Shown in pieces: positions 52,396-60,861 of a stretch of DNA of 64,000 bases. The DNA comes from Syntrophales bacterium. Lineage in GTDB: Bacteria; Desulfobacterota; Syntrophia; Syntrophales; UBA8958. The notes beneath the pieces are model-generated. The model did no database searches and was not told where the DNA came from. It was given only the letters and a program-made list of their open reading frames with translations. The stretch spans positions 1-64,000 of the forward strand of contig JAOACW010000005.1 in assembly GCA_026417625.1 (NCBI GenBank), given 5' to 3'. Position numbers and translations under genes: made by a program. Positions within the stretch are counted from its first letter, which is position 1. Each line of letters begins with the position of its first letter.

Positions 52396-52965
52396 ATGGG
52401 AAGGAGAATACTGTTAGGATTATTAGCGACCGTTTTGATTTTGGGGATTGCACTTTTTGTGTATGCCAGAGGTGTGTACAACAATTTTGTCGCACTTGAT
52501 GAGGCTGTTAAGAGTTCGTGGGCACAGGTGGAAAATCAGCTTCAGAGACGTTATGACCTTATTCCCAATCTGGTGGAAACGGTAAAAGGTTACGCAAAGC
52601 ATGAGAGGGAGGTTCTTATAGAGGTAACTAATGCCCGTGCACGTGTGGGAAGTGCAAGGACCGTAGAGGAGAAGATCCAAGCAAATAACGAACTTTCATC
52701 CGCACTGAGTCGTTTGCTCGTTGTGGTAGAACGTTATCCTGATCTTAAAGCGAACGCCAATTTTATTCGTTTGCAGGATGAGCTTGCTGGCACGGAAAAT
52801 AGAATCGCTGTGGAAAGGAGAAGGTACAACGAGGCAGTGCGTAATTATAACGTTGCGATACGTAGTTTTCCCGCTAACGTTTTGGCTGGTATTTTTGGTT
52901 TTGAAAAAGCAGCTTTTTTCGAAGCACCAGCCGCAGCGAAAGGTGCCCCACAGGTAAAGTTTTAA
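52396..52965 (+). CDS. lemA: LemA family membrane protein
   Basis: The 189-residue protein has one N-terminal membrane helix (about 5-24) and the LemA core YNNFVALDEAVKSSWAQVENQLQRRYDLIPNLVETVKGYA-like region, VTNAR and LSRLLVVVERYPDLKANANF. Function is unknown; it often pairs with a TPM-domain protein. AGGAGG lies ahead of the ATG. Confidence 0.94.
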   Translation: MGRRILLGLLATVLILGIALFVYARGVYNNFVALDEAVKSSWAQVENQLQRRYDLIPNLVETVKGYAKHEREVLIEVTNARARVGSARTVEEKIQANNELSSALSRLLVVVERYPDLKANANFIRLQDELAGTENRIAVERRRYNEAVRNYNVAIRSFPANVLAGIFGFEKAAFFEAPAAAKGAPQVKF

Positions 52966-53081
52966 CTGTGGTCTGGATTTAGAGTTGGGAGTATCGTCTG
53001 TTTTAAGGTATATGCTCAAATTTTAGTTTTTTCTGATTACCGGTTTGTGGTAGGGTAACAAAAAAAAGGGGGGGGTATTCA

Positions 53082-53900
53082 ATGAGGCGATTTAAAATCA
53101 TGTTGAGTGTTTTTTTGGTGGTTTTATTGACGTTTCCTGTTCATTTATTTGCTCAAGTGAAATCGGCATCGGGGTATGTGAGTATGGTTCAGGGGGACGT
53201 TTCCTTGGAAAGGGACGGAAAGATCATCAAGCCAACCGTTAGGCTCCCTCTACAGGTGGGGGATGTGATAGCAACTAAAAAAGGAGCAAAAATACAATTG
53301 ACCCTAAATGATGACAGCGTGATTACTATTAATGAAAATACAAGGTTTGAGATTCGCCAGTTTATCATAGAGGGTAACAAGAGAACGGGGAGGTTTGGTC
53401 TAGCTGTGGGTAGTTTAGTTTCCGATGTGAAGAAGTACATAGGCGGCGATAATGTATTTGAAATCCACGGTCCGCAGGCTGTAGCAGGTGTTCGAGGTAC
53501 GGTATTTGTGGTTACTGTGGTAATCGGGGCCAATGGTATCCCAACAATGACAGTCTCCGTGGTTTCTGGTTTAGTGTCCGTGGCCAGTGCAGCAGGTAGC
53601 GTGATTATAGGTGCTGGTCAAATGGCTACAGTTGTGGGTGCTGGTATGCCTAGTGTTTCGGCTGCAGCAGTTACTGGTGCAGCTGCTGTGACTACCCCGG
53701 TTGAAACAGCAGCTACTGGTGCAGCTGCTGCTGCAACTCCAGCGGAAGCGGCTGCTGCGGGAGCTGGGGTGACGGCAGGCACGGCCACTGTAGGTGGGGT
53801 AGGTGTCGGAACAATTGCAGTGGGTACTGTAGCAGCTGCCGCCGTGATTGCGGGAGTTGCCGAGGCGACAAGCGGAGGGACTTCAACTGCCCATCATTAA
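53082..53900 (+). CDS. Secreted FecR-domain protein with Ala-rich tail
   Basis: The 272-residue protein has a signal peptide (cleavage near HLFAQ), a FecR domain (about 30-165, SGYVSMVQGDVSLERDG, VGDVIATKKGAKIQLTLNDDS, FEIHGPQAVAGVRGTVF), and a long Ala/Gly/Thr/Val-rich tail. No sigma factor or TonB gene is adjacent, so this is a stand-alone periplasmic or surface FecR type. An A8G8 run serves as ribosome binding site 6 bp before the ATG (see findings). A terminator follows. Confidence 0.88.
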   Translation: MRRFKIMLSVFLVVLLTFPVHLFAQVKSASGYVSMVQGDVSLERDGKIIKPTVRLPLQVGDVIATKKGAKIQLTLNDDSVITINENTRFEIRQFIIEGNKRTGRFGLAVGSLVSDVKKYIGGDNVFEIHGPQAVAGVRGTVFVVTVVIGANGIPTMTVSVVSGLVSVASAAGSVIIGAGQMATVVGAGMPSVSAAAVTGAAAVTTPVETAATGAAAAATPAEAAAAGAGVTAGTATVGGVGVGTIAVGTVAAAAVIAGVAEATSGGTSTAHH

Positions 53901-53924
53901 AATTTAATCGAGGTAGCTGTGATG

Positions 53925-53962
53925 AACCCCGGTACTGATTGAGGTATCGGGGTTTGTTTTTT
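53925..53962 (+). terminator. rho-independent terminator
   Basis: AACCCCGGTAC and GTATCGGGGTT (one G-T pair) with an 8-nt loop, followed by a T-rich tract TTTGTTTTTT. It separates the FecR gene from the partner-switch operon. Confidence 0.92.
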
Positions 53963-54043
53963 AGAAATCTACATTGAAACGATTACTTGACCCCAAAGTT
54001 TGATAATGTTAGTTTCAGACTGCTACGATGGAGGTTTTTAACA

Positions 54044-54376
54044 ATGGCAGTTACTGTAAAAAAGTTAGGTGAGGCCACGGTAGTATCCCCGATTGGAAGG
54101 TTGGATACAATTTCTGCACCCGATTTTGGTAGGATTCTTGATCAGGTTATTGCAGGTGGAGAAAAGAGGATAATTGTGGATTTTAAAAATGTGGAATACA
54201 TAAGTAGCGCAGGTCTTCAGAGCATTCTTGCAGCTGCAAAGAAGTTAGAAACTTCAGGTGGTCAGTTGGATCTTGCTTCGTTGAAAGGGTCTGTTTTGGA
54301 GGTTTTTGAAATTTCAGGATTTACCTCTATCTTCAAAATCTACGACTCTGTTGATGTTGCTTTGAAAGATGTTTAA
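54044..54376 (+). CDS. STAS-domain anti-sigma-factor antagonist (RsbV/SpoIIAA-like)
   Basis: The 110-residue single STAS domain has the phosphoacceptor serine in VEYISSAGLQSIL. In the partner-switch scheme the unphosphorylated form binds the RsbW-like kinase. GGAGG lies 9 bp before ATG 54044; the longer frame from 53987 is rejected. The RsbW-like kinase gene begins 12 bp later. Confidence 0.94.
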   Translation: MAVTVKKLGEATVVSPIGRLDTISAPDFGRILDQVIAGGEKRIIVDFKNVEYISSAGLQSILAAAKKLETSGGQLDLASLKGSVLEVFEISGFTSIFKIYDSVDVALKDV

Positions 54377-54388
54377 CGGGTTGCTATC

Positions 54389-54847
54389 ATGAAATACTTG
54401 ATGGTTAATTATCCTGCTTCTATGGATTGTCTTGAAAATTTGATGAATGTCATATCATCGTGGTTAGTGGAAAACGGAATTAACCAAGATGGGGTATACA
54501 GGGTACAACTTGCTGTTGAGGAAGCAGTTGTCAACGTAATTAGGCATGCATATAAAGAAAGTAAAGGAGAAGTTGAGTTAAGGGCAAAACTCGAGGATGA
54601 TGACCGTGTTATTATAGAAATCATTGATATGGGAGTCCCCTTTGACGTCTGTTCACTACCTGATCCCGACTTGAGTTGTAAAAAGATATCTGAGAGAAAA
54701 ACAGGAGGGTTGGGTGTCCTCTTGATGAGAAGAATGGCCGAGAGCTTGAGTTATAGAAGAAAGGGCAATAAGAATATACTAACGTTGACCCTCAATCTTC
54801 GGAAGAAGTGTAATTTTCGCTCTGATGATATTTTTGCGGAAGTATGA
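54389..54847 (+). CDS. RsbW/SpoIIAB-like anti-sigma serine kinase
   Basis: The 152-residue GHKL ATPase has an N box (VEEAVVNVIRHAY), G1 (DMGVPFD) and G2 (GGLGVLLMRR). It should phosphorylate the upstream STAS protein. No sigma factor is encoded nearby, so the regulated partner is unknown. Its stop overlaps the next gene by ATGA, giving translational coupling. Confidence 0.93.
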   Translation: MKYLMVNYPASMDCLENLMNVISSWLVENGINQDGVYRVQLAVEEAVVNVIRHAYKESKGEVELRAKLEDDDRVIIEIIDMGVPFDVCSLPDPDLSCKKISERKTGGLGVLLMRRMAESLSYRRKGNKNILTLTLNLRKKCNFRSDDIFAEV

Positions 54848-55800
54848 AGAGAGATGATATTTTCCAGAAGGTCAGAGTTGAACGATATCTTAGAGCATCA
54901 GTGCTCAACGATGTTGTAGAGTTAGAAAAGAGGGTATGGAAAAAAGAGGGCTACCGTGAGGTTAATGCCCCCATGCTCTACTTTGAACTTGCGTATCTCA
55001 CCAATGGATTAGTGCTCACCGCCTTTGACGAGGGTATTTACTCGCCGGAAGAGAGAAAGGCTATGGCTGCGGAAGATCCATGGTATGAAGGTGATAAACC
55101 AATTGGCTTTTTAGCGGCGTTTGCGGACTTCGACGAAAATGGTCCTTTCTGGTATGGTGCGAGGATGGGCGTTGATGAGCGTTATCAGGATAAAAATGTA
55201 GGAGAGATTATACTTCATCATTTTTACGACTGTGCAGTTGAAAGGAAGATACCTAGGGTGCGTTGGACTTATGATCCCTTGCAGTCGAAAAATGGATACA
55301 TCTATCTGAGAAGAATGGGAGCTCTTGTGAGGGAAATAGGATTTGACTATTACAGTGCTGTGTTTACTAATGATCATTTCAATAGGGGTATCTCCACAGA
55401 CCGTTTCGTTGTGGAATGGTACATTAACTCAAGGCGAGTCCGATCGCGTATGGTAGATGGAATTGTACCCCAATTCGATTACTCGCTTCTTGTTCCGGAA
55501 CGAGTAGTTAATGAGATTATAATCGATGATAAGGGCCTTGAACTTCATGGTGGAAAATTCATCTTCAATTTGGAGAAAACACCAATTTTTGTTGAAATCC
55601 CCTTTGCACAAGAAAAATTGCTAAAATACAATAGGGAGCAGGCTCAGAGTATCCGTAACAAGTGTCGAGCACTTTTTATGCACTACCTTGCACGGTGTTA
55701 TATTGTGACTGATTTTGTCCTATTGAAGGATGAAAGTGGGAGGAGGAGAGCATTCTACCGTCTTGACAGTGACAAGGCATGGGAGGACCTCATTTCTTGA
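54844..55800 (+). CDS. GNAT-superfamily acetyltransferase (COG3375-like)
   Basis: The 318-residue protein shows a GNAT acetyl-CoA site region (GARMGVDERYQDKNVGEIILHHFYDCA) and resembles the large COG3375 type of predicted acetyltransferases. The substrate is unknown. It overlaps the RsbW-like gene at its start (ATGA) and the RsbU-like gene at its end (TTGA), so it is made in step with partner-switch proteins. This suggests it acts in, or is an output of, that pathway (inference). Confidence 0.85.
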   Translation: MKRDDIFQKVRVERYLRASVLNDVVELEKRVWKKEGYREVNAPMLYFELAYLTNGLVLTAFDEGIYSPEERKAMAAEDPWYEGDKPIGFLAAFADFDENGPFWYGARMGVDERYQDKNVGEIILHHFYDCAVERKIPRVRWTYDPLQSKNGYIYLRRMGALVREIGFDYYSAVFTNDHFNRGISTDRFVVEWYINSRRVRSRMVDGIVPQFDYSLLVPERVVNEIIIDDKGLELHGGKFIFNLEKTPIFVEIPFAQEKLLKYNREQAQSIRNKCRALFMHYLARCYIVTDFVLLKDESGRRRAFYRLDSDKAWEDLIS

Positions 55801-57470
55801 AGTTTCCCGTGATAAAAATTCAGACTAAATTATTCCTAGTTTTTCTTGGTGTTTCTCTACTACCCCTCATAATTTTTGGTTATATCACCCAAAGAGAAAT
55901 CAACGTAATAAGTGGTTATGCCGTTAAAGCCAGTAAATCGTTGGGCTACAGCGCAGCTAATGATAGTGTAGCAGCATTGGAAAATCTGGGCGTGGAAATT
56001 GTACGCCAAAAAGCGCGAGATGTGGCTCTTCAATGTAAAATTTTTTTAGATTACCACCCCAACATGACAATTTTTGATCTTCAAAAAAATTACGTATTCA
56101 ATAAGATCGCTGTTCAGCCCGTAGGAAATACGGGCTATACAATTGTATATGAGAAGAGAACGGGGATTATGCGCTTTCACCCCAACAGGAGACTCCGAAA
56201 CTTTGATATGCATAAGTGGAAGGATCTGTTGCCCGAATTCTGGACACTTTTTGAGAAGAGTTTGAGTGGTAATCCAGGTGGTGGGTACTACAACTGGAAG
56301 GATGCAGATGGTGTAATTAGGAGAAAATACATGTATATGACACCGATAGAGGGCACACCTTTTATGGTTGCAGCCACCACTTACATAGATGAATTTTCAA
56401 TACCTGCTCAAGAAACGCGTGCTCGAATAGCAAAAGCGACAAGTGACATCAGCGATGAGGTGAATAAAACGGTAAACACTATAAAAACGAATTTTACAGT
56501 GCTTTTCTTTATAATGGTTCTCACCGTTTTCTACACTTCTTTATTTCTCTCTCGCATGATTACAAATCCCATCCTCTCTCTTATAAAAGGTTCCAAAGCG
56601 ATCGGTCAGGGAGATATGAATTACAGGGTCTTTGTGCGAACTGGTGACGAACTCGAAGAACTGGCCAATTCATTCAATAAAATGGCCTCTGACCTTAGGC
56701 AGTATCTGGATTATATCAGAACTACAACTGCGGAAAGAGAAAAACTCCAAAAGGAGTTAGAAATTGCTCGGAATCTTCAGCAGAGACTGTTGCCCCATTA
56801 TGCTCCCTCAATCAGAGGGTTGGAAATTGCAGCTCACAACATCCCTGCTCAGGAAGTTGGAGGGGATTTTTACGACTTTATACCTGTTGATATCAACAGT
56901 TGGGGTTTTGTAATAGCAGATGTTTCAGGTAAGGGTATGCCCGCGGCTATATTTATGGGGTTATCCCGAACGATAATCAGGGCCAGTACCACTGGGTGCC
57001 GATCTTTGGCTGCAGCTATTAAACAGGCTAACGAACTGATATGCCGGGATTCGACATCAGGTATGTTCGTAACACTTTTTTATGCGGTTTACGATGAGGA
57101 CAACCGTCGTCTAAGATACGTTAATGCTGGTCATATACCACCTTTCCTCCTTCGTTCTTCGTCAGGTGAAATAGTTACTCTGAACGCGCGTGGCATAGCC
57201 CTTGGGGTTATACATGGCATTGACCTTCAAGAGGAAGAAATTTATTTGGAAAAGGGAGATGTGATAGTCTGCTTTACAGATGGGGTTACAGACGCAATAA
57301 ACGAACAGAATGAACCTTTTGGTTCTCAGAGGTTAGTTGAAATTGTTGAGGCGAACATAAATGCTGATGCAAATACCATTGTTAAGGTTATCGAGAGTGC
57401 AGTGCTAGAGTTTGTGGGTCACCACCGGCAATTTGACGATATAACTTTGATGGTGATAAAAGCGGTTTAA
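55797..57470 (+). CDS. Membrane RsbU/SpoIIE-type PP2C phosphatase with HAMP
   Basis: The protein has about 557 residues: a membrane helix (about 10-30), an extracytoplasmic Cache-like sensor region (about 45-235), a second helix (about 240-265), HAMP (about 265-320), a coiled linker and a SpoIIE phosphatase domain with metal motifs GGDFYDF, DVSGKGMPAA, FTDGVTDA and FDDITLMV. It should reactivate the STAS protein on an external signal. TTG 55797 has GGGAGG 9 bp upstream and a TTGA overlap; ATG 55779 would consume that site. Confidence 0.92.
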   Translation: MKFPVIKIQTKLFLVFLGVSLLPLIIFGYITQREINVISGYAVKASKSLGYSAANDSVAALENLGVEIVRQKARDVALQCKIFLDYHPNMTIFDLQKNYVFNKIAVQPVGNTGYTIVYEKRTGIMRFHPNRRLRNFDMHKWKDLLPEFWTLFEKSLSGNPGGGYYNWKDADGVIRRKYMYMTPIEGTPFMVAATTYIDEFSIPAQETRARIAKATSDISDEVNKTVNTIKTNFTVLFFIMVLTVFYTSLFLSRMITNPILSLIKGSKAIGQGDMNYRVFVRTGDELEELANSFNKMASDLRQYLDYIRTTTAEREKLQKELEIARNLQQRLLPHYAPSIRGLEIAAHNIPAQEVGGDFYDFIPVDINSWGFVIADVSGKGMPAAIFMGLSRTIIRASTTGCRSLAAAIKQANELICRDSTSGMFVTLFYAVYDEDNRRLRYVNAGHIPPFLLRSSSGEIVTLNARGIALGVIHGIDLQEEEIYLEKGDVIVCFTDGVTDAINEQNEPFGSQRLVEIVEANINADANTIVKVIESAVLEFVGHHRQFDDITLMVIKAV

Positions 57471-59081
57471 TCAGAGACAAAAAAGGAGATTTTTTCTTAG
57501 CACACGCCCGGGAAGATTGCCTGTGTGTTCTCCTTCATAAATTACGGGGATGCCATTTACTATAACATAAGGAATACCTTCCGGATAGCAATGAGGGTTC
57601 GTCCACGTTGCCCTATCGATTACTCGATCAGGATCAAAGATCACGATGTCGGCAAAGTACCCTTCCTTTAAGCATCCTCTCCCGTAAAGGCCAAATTTTC
57701 TCGCAGTGATGGAAGTCATTTTTTCAACTGCTTGCTCTAGGGTTAGTACCTTTTCCTCTCTTACATACTTTCCAAGAATGCGTGGAAAAGTGCCGTAAGA
57801 GCGGGGATGGGGTTTATCTTTGCCCAAAACGCCGTAGGGAGCCCTCGCCCAACCATCCGAACCGACAACCACAAGGGGATGCCGGATGATCCTTCTGAAA
57901 TTGTCTTCGTTTAGGGAGAAATTGATCATCCATACCTGGTTTTCCTCATCAATGAGTAAATCCCTTACGAAGATGAAAGGTTCTTTATTTGATTCTTTTG
58001 CAGCTTGGGCTATGCTCTTCCCCACTAGATGTCTATTCCTTTTGCTTGCCACTGAAGAAATTATCACGTTTTCCCATGAACCTATCTTATCTTCTCCAGC
58101 TTTAAAAAATGATCGTAAGAGTCCCTCGTAGGCTGGATCTTTAAGGTGGGCTAAAAACTCTTGAACTGAACCTTGCTGAACTGATGGAGGCATCAGTGTG
58201 CTAAGGAGTGTTGATGTAGCAGTGTAAGGGTACCTGTCGGCGAGAACCTCCATACCTGAGGATTTTTCTTCGGAAATTCGTGATAAAACCCAGTGAATCT
58301 TAGACCAGTTTCGCGGATATGCCAATTTTAAATGGGAAATCTGAAGACTGACCATGCTTTCCCGGGCTATCTCAAAGGTTTCTTCGATGGCTTCGGTTAA
58401 GAAGTCTGATTCATTTCGTATATGGCTGCTGTAAACACCACCGAAGGCAGACACTTCTCTGCAGAGTTCAATAAGTTCTTGTTTGTCGGCGAAACAACCG
58501 GGTACATATATGAGACCTGAGGATAAGCCAAAAGCACCTTTATCCAAGCATTCCCTTAGGATTGACTTCATCTCCGACATTTCATCTTTGCTTGGAGGTC
58601 TTGCATAATTACCCATAACGCAAGATCTCAGGGTGCTGTGGCCTAGGAGAGTGGCGTAGTTTAAAGAAATACCCCTGAATTCCAGCAAGTCGAAAAATTC
58701 TTCCATTGTGCGCCAGGTAATTGTAACACCATATAGGTTGTCGCAATAGTGATGTTTTTCCTCAAAATTTCTGAACGAGAGGGGAAACAATGTAAATCCA
58801 CAGTTACCCGCGATTTCTGTTGTAACCCCCTGGCGTATTTTGCTTTCGGCTCGAGGATTCACAATCAGTTCCACATCCGTATGACTGTGTGGGTCTATAA
58901 AGCCAGGTGCCACTACCATGTGACTAGCATCTATGACTAACTCCGCTTTGTACTCAGGGATATCCTTTTCAATTAGAACTATGCGATCGTGTTCGATGGC
59001 TATGTCTTTCGTTTGACCCTGGTTGCCAAGACCATCTATGACCAGACCGTTTTTGATAATTATTTGGTAATCTCGCTTCAT
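57471..59081 (-). CDS. N-acyl-D-amino-acid deacylase (D-aminoacylase)
   Basis: The 536-residue amidohydrolase has PGFIDPHSHTDV (HxH metal motif), GVTTEIAGNCGFT (metal cysteine), HIRNESD, QISHLK and a conserved GSDGWA. This is the D-aminoacylase family, which releases D-amino acids from N-acyl forms; related members cleave D-peptide or hydantoin compounds. It is convergent with the phosphatase gene, stops abutting. With the racemase and ligases elsewhere in the window it adds to a D-amino-acid theme. Confidence 0.92.
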   Translation of the reverse strand: MKRDYQIIIKNGLVIDGLGNQGQTKDIAIEHDRIVLIEKDIPEYKAELVIDASHMVVAPGFIDPHSHTDVELIVNPRAESKIRQGVTTEIAGNCGFTLFPLSFRNFEEKHHYCDNLYGVTITWRTMEEFFDLLEFRGISLNYATLLGHSTLRSCVMGNYARPPSKDEMSEMKSILRECLDKGAFGLSSGLIYVPGCFADKQELIELCREVSAFGGVYSSHIRNESDFLTEAIEETFEIARESMVSLQISHLKLAYPRNWSKIHWVLSRISEEKSSGMEVLADRYPYTATSTLLSTLMPPSVQQGSVQEFLAHLKDPAYEGLLRSFFKAGEDKIGSWENVIISSVASKRNRHLVGKSIAQAAKESNKEPFIFVRDLLIDEENQVWMINFSLNEDNFRRIIRHPLVVVGSDGWARAPYGVLGKDKPHPRSYGTFPRILGKYVREEKVLTLEQAVEKMTSITARKFGLYGRGCLKEGYFADIVIFDPDRVIDRATWTNPHCYPEGIPYVIVNGIPVIYEGEHTGNLPGRVLRKNLLFCL

Positions 59082-59220
59082 AAATTAACCGTACCACACT
59101 GAAATTTCCTAGGCAAGATTTTAAGGGAAGCTATCCATGAATAATCCTTGAAATGCTCTGTGAATACGGATATCTATAAGTTTTGAAGTTTGTGAAAGGC
59201 GTGTGAGCTTTTAAAAAGAT

Positions 59221-60366
59221 ATGTTTTTTCTTATACTTGTGACTTTTTTTATCGTGTATAGCATTATGCACGTGTACTTTTATATCAATTTATCAAGAGT
59301 TTTTTCTCTGGAATTAAAAGTGAAATTTGCACTCCTACTTTTTTTATTTACAATGGTTGTATCCCCGTTATTACTCACTAAAGCAGGGCCCCTCTTTTCT
59401 GAAACTATATCAGTGCTTTTGTTATATATATGTTATGTTTGGATGGGATTCATCTTCTTGTATGTGTGTATGAATTTACCTTTAGAATTTTATCGAAGCC
59501 TCAGCAAATTAAAACGATGGAATTCTTTATGTAGAATGGAGATTTGCTCAAAAAGAAATACCTTTTTTATGACATTATTTTTTTCTCTTGTACTAACATT
59601 TTACGGATACATTGAGGCACGGAATCCTGTCATTGAGAGATTTGAGATAAGGGATTCAAAGGTAATGCATAATTTTTTCCGTATTGTACAAATTTCTGAT
59701 CTTCACGCTGGCGTGATGACCGATAAAAAGAGATTAGAAAAAGTTTTTAATATGATAAGAGATAACAAACCGGATATTTTGGTAACAACGGGGGATTTTA
59801 TAGACAGATACAGTAGTAAACTTGATGAATTCTGCAGCATGCTTGCTTCCTTCAATCCGCCGTACGGTAAGTACGCCGTTTTGGGCAATCATGAACTGTA
59901 TGCTGGTATCGATGAATCAATTCGTTTTCTAAACGCATGTGGTTTTGAAGTACTTAGGGGATACGGTCGCGCCGTGAGTGATTGGTTTTATATTGCCGGT
60001 GTGGATGACAGAAGCATCGTGGAAGCAGGTTTGGCTACTGGTAAGACAGAAGATGAGCTTTTGATTGAAATTCCACCCAATAGTTATGCGGTTTTACTCA
60101 AACATAGACCTATTCCTGCTCCGTGTGGATCACGAAGCTTTAGTTTACAAATTTCAGGTCATACCCATGCTGGACAGATTTTTCCCTTCAATTTTGTTAC
60201 GTCTCTCTTTTTTCCTCTGCATGCGGGAAATTATGAAGTTCAATGTGGGATGTTTCTTCACGTGAGCAGAGGTACAGGTACATGGGGACCACCTATAAGG
60301 TTATTTTCGACTCCTGAAATTTCAATTATTGACCTTTTACCGGAAGGAAATGATGCTTCAAAATAG
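59221..60366 (+). CDS. Membrane-anchored calcineurin-like metallophosphoesterase (YkuE-like)
   Basis: The 381-residue protein has four membrane helices in the first 140 residues and a calcineurin-like domain with ISDLHAG, TTGDFIDR, LGNHELY and SGHTHAGQIFP motifs carrying the two-metal ligands. Relatives are UDP-diacylglucosamine- or wall-lipid-related phosphoesterases, but the substrate is not shown by the sequence. The stop overlaps the RNase HI start. Confidence 0.9.
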   Translation: MFFLILVTFFIVYSIMHVYFYINLSRVFSLELKVKFALLLFLFTMVVSPLLLTKAGPLFSETISVLLLYICYVWMGFIFLYVCMNLPLEFYRSLSKLKRWNSLCRMEICSKRNTFFMTLFFSLVLTFYGYIEARNPVIERFEIRDSKVMHNFFRIVQISDLHAGVMTDKKRLEKVFNMIRDNKPDILVTTGDFIDRYSSKLDEFCSMLASFNPPYGKYAVLGNHELYAGIDESIRFLNACGFEVLRGYGRAVSDWFYIAGVDDRSIVEAGLATGKTEDELLIEIPPNSYAVLLKHRPIPAPCGSRSFSLQISGHTHAGQIFPFNFVTSLFFPLHAGNYEVQCGMFLHVSRGTGTWGPPIRLFSTPEISIIDLLPEGNDASK

Positions 60367-60844
60367 ATCTTTAAAGGAAGTGGTTATGTACACAGACGGT
60401 GCTTGCCTGGGTAATCCTGGTCGTGGTGGTTATGGTGTTGTGCTATTGTATGGTAAGTTTCGGAAGGAAATATCAGGTGGTTACCGCCTTACCACAAACA
60501 ACAGGATGGAATTAATGGCTGTAATATCTGGACTAATGCAACTCAAAGAACCCTGCCGTGTCACGGTATATGTGGATTCCCAGTACGTTGTAAACGCGGT
60601 GAACAAAGGATGGGTCAAAAATTGGAAAAAAAATGGATGGAAGAGAAGTGGAAACAAAAAGGTGGCAAATGTGGACCTCTGGGAAAAACTCTTAAAACTA
60701 TGTGAGAGGCATGAAGTTTCATTTGTGTGGTTAAAGGGACACGATGGAGATCCCCATAATGAGCGTTGTGATGAGCTGTCCAGAGAGGCAGCAATGAAAA
60801 ACAACCTTCCAGAGGACCCGGGTTTTCTCGGGAATGTTGACTGA
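60353..60844 (+). CDS. rnhA: Ribonuclease HI
   Basis: The product is about 163 residues. The catalytic residues Asp (MYTDGACLGNPGRGGYG), Glu (NNRMELMAVISGL), Asp (VYVDSQYVVNAV) and Asp (NERCDELSREAA) are in the E. coli order. It degrades RNA in RNA-DNA hybrids. ATG 60353 gives the usual N-terminal extension before the first strand; AGGA lies 4 bp before it. It overlaps the metallophosphoesterase stop. Confidence 0.95.
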   Translation: MLQNRSLKEVVMYTDGACLGNPGRGGYGVVLLYGKFRKEISGGYRLTTNNRMELMAVISGLMQLKEPCRVTVYVDSQYVVNAVNKGWVKNWKKNGWKRSGNKKVANVDLWEKLLKLCERHEVSFVWLKGHDGDPHNERCDELSREAAMKNNLPEDPGFLGNVD

Positions 60845-60861
60845 ATCTTTGTTTGTGTTCG

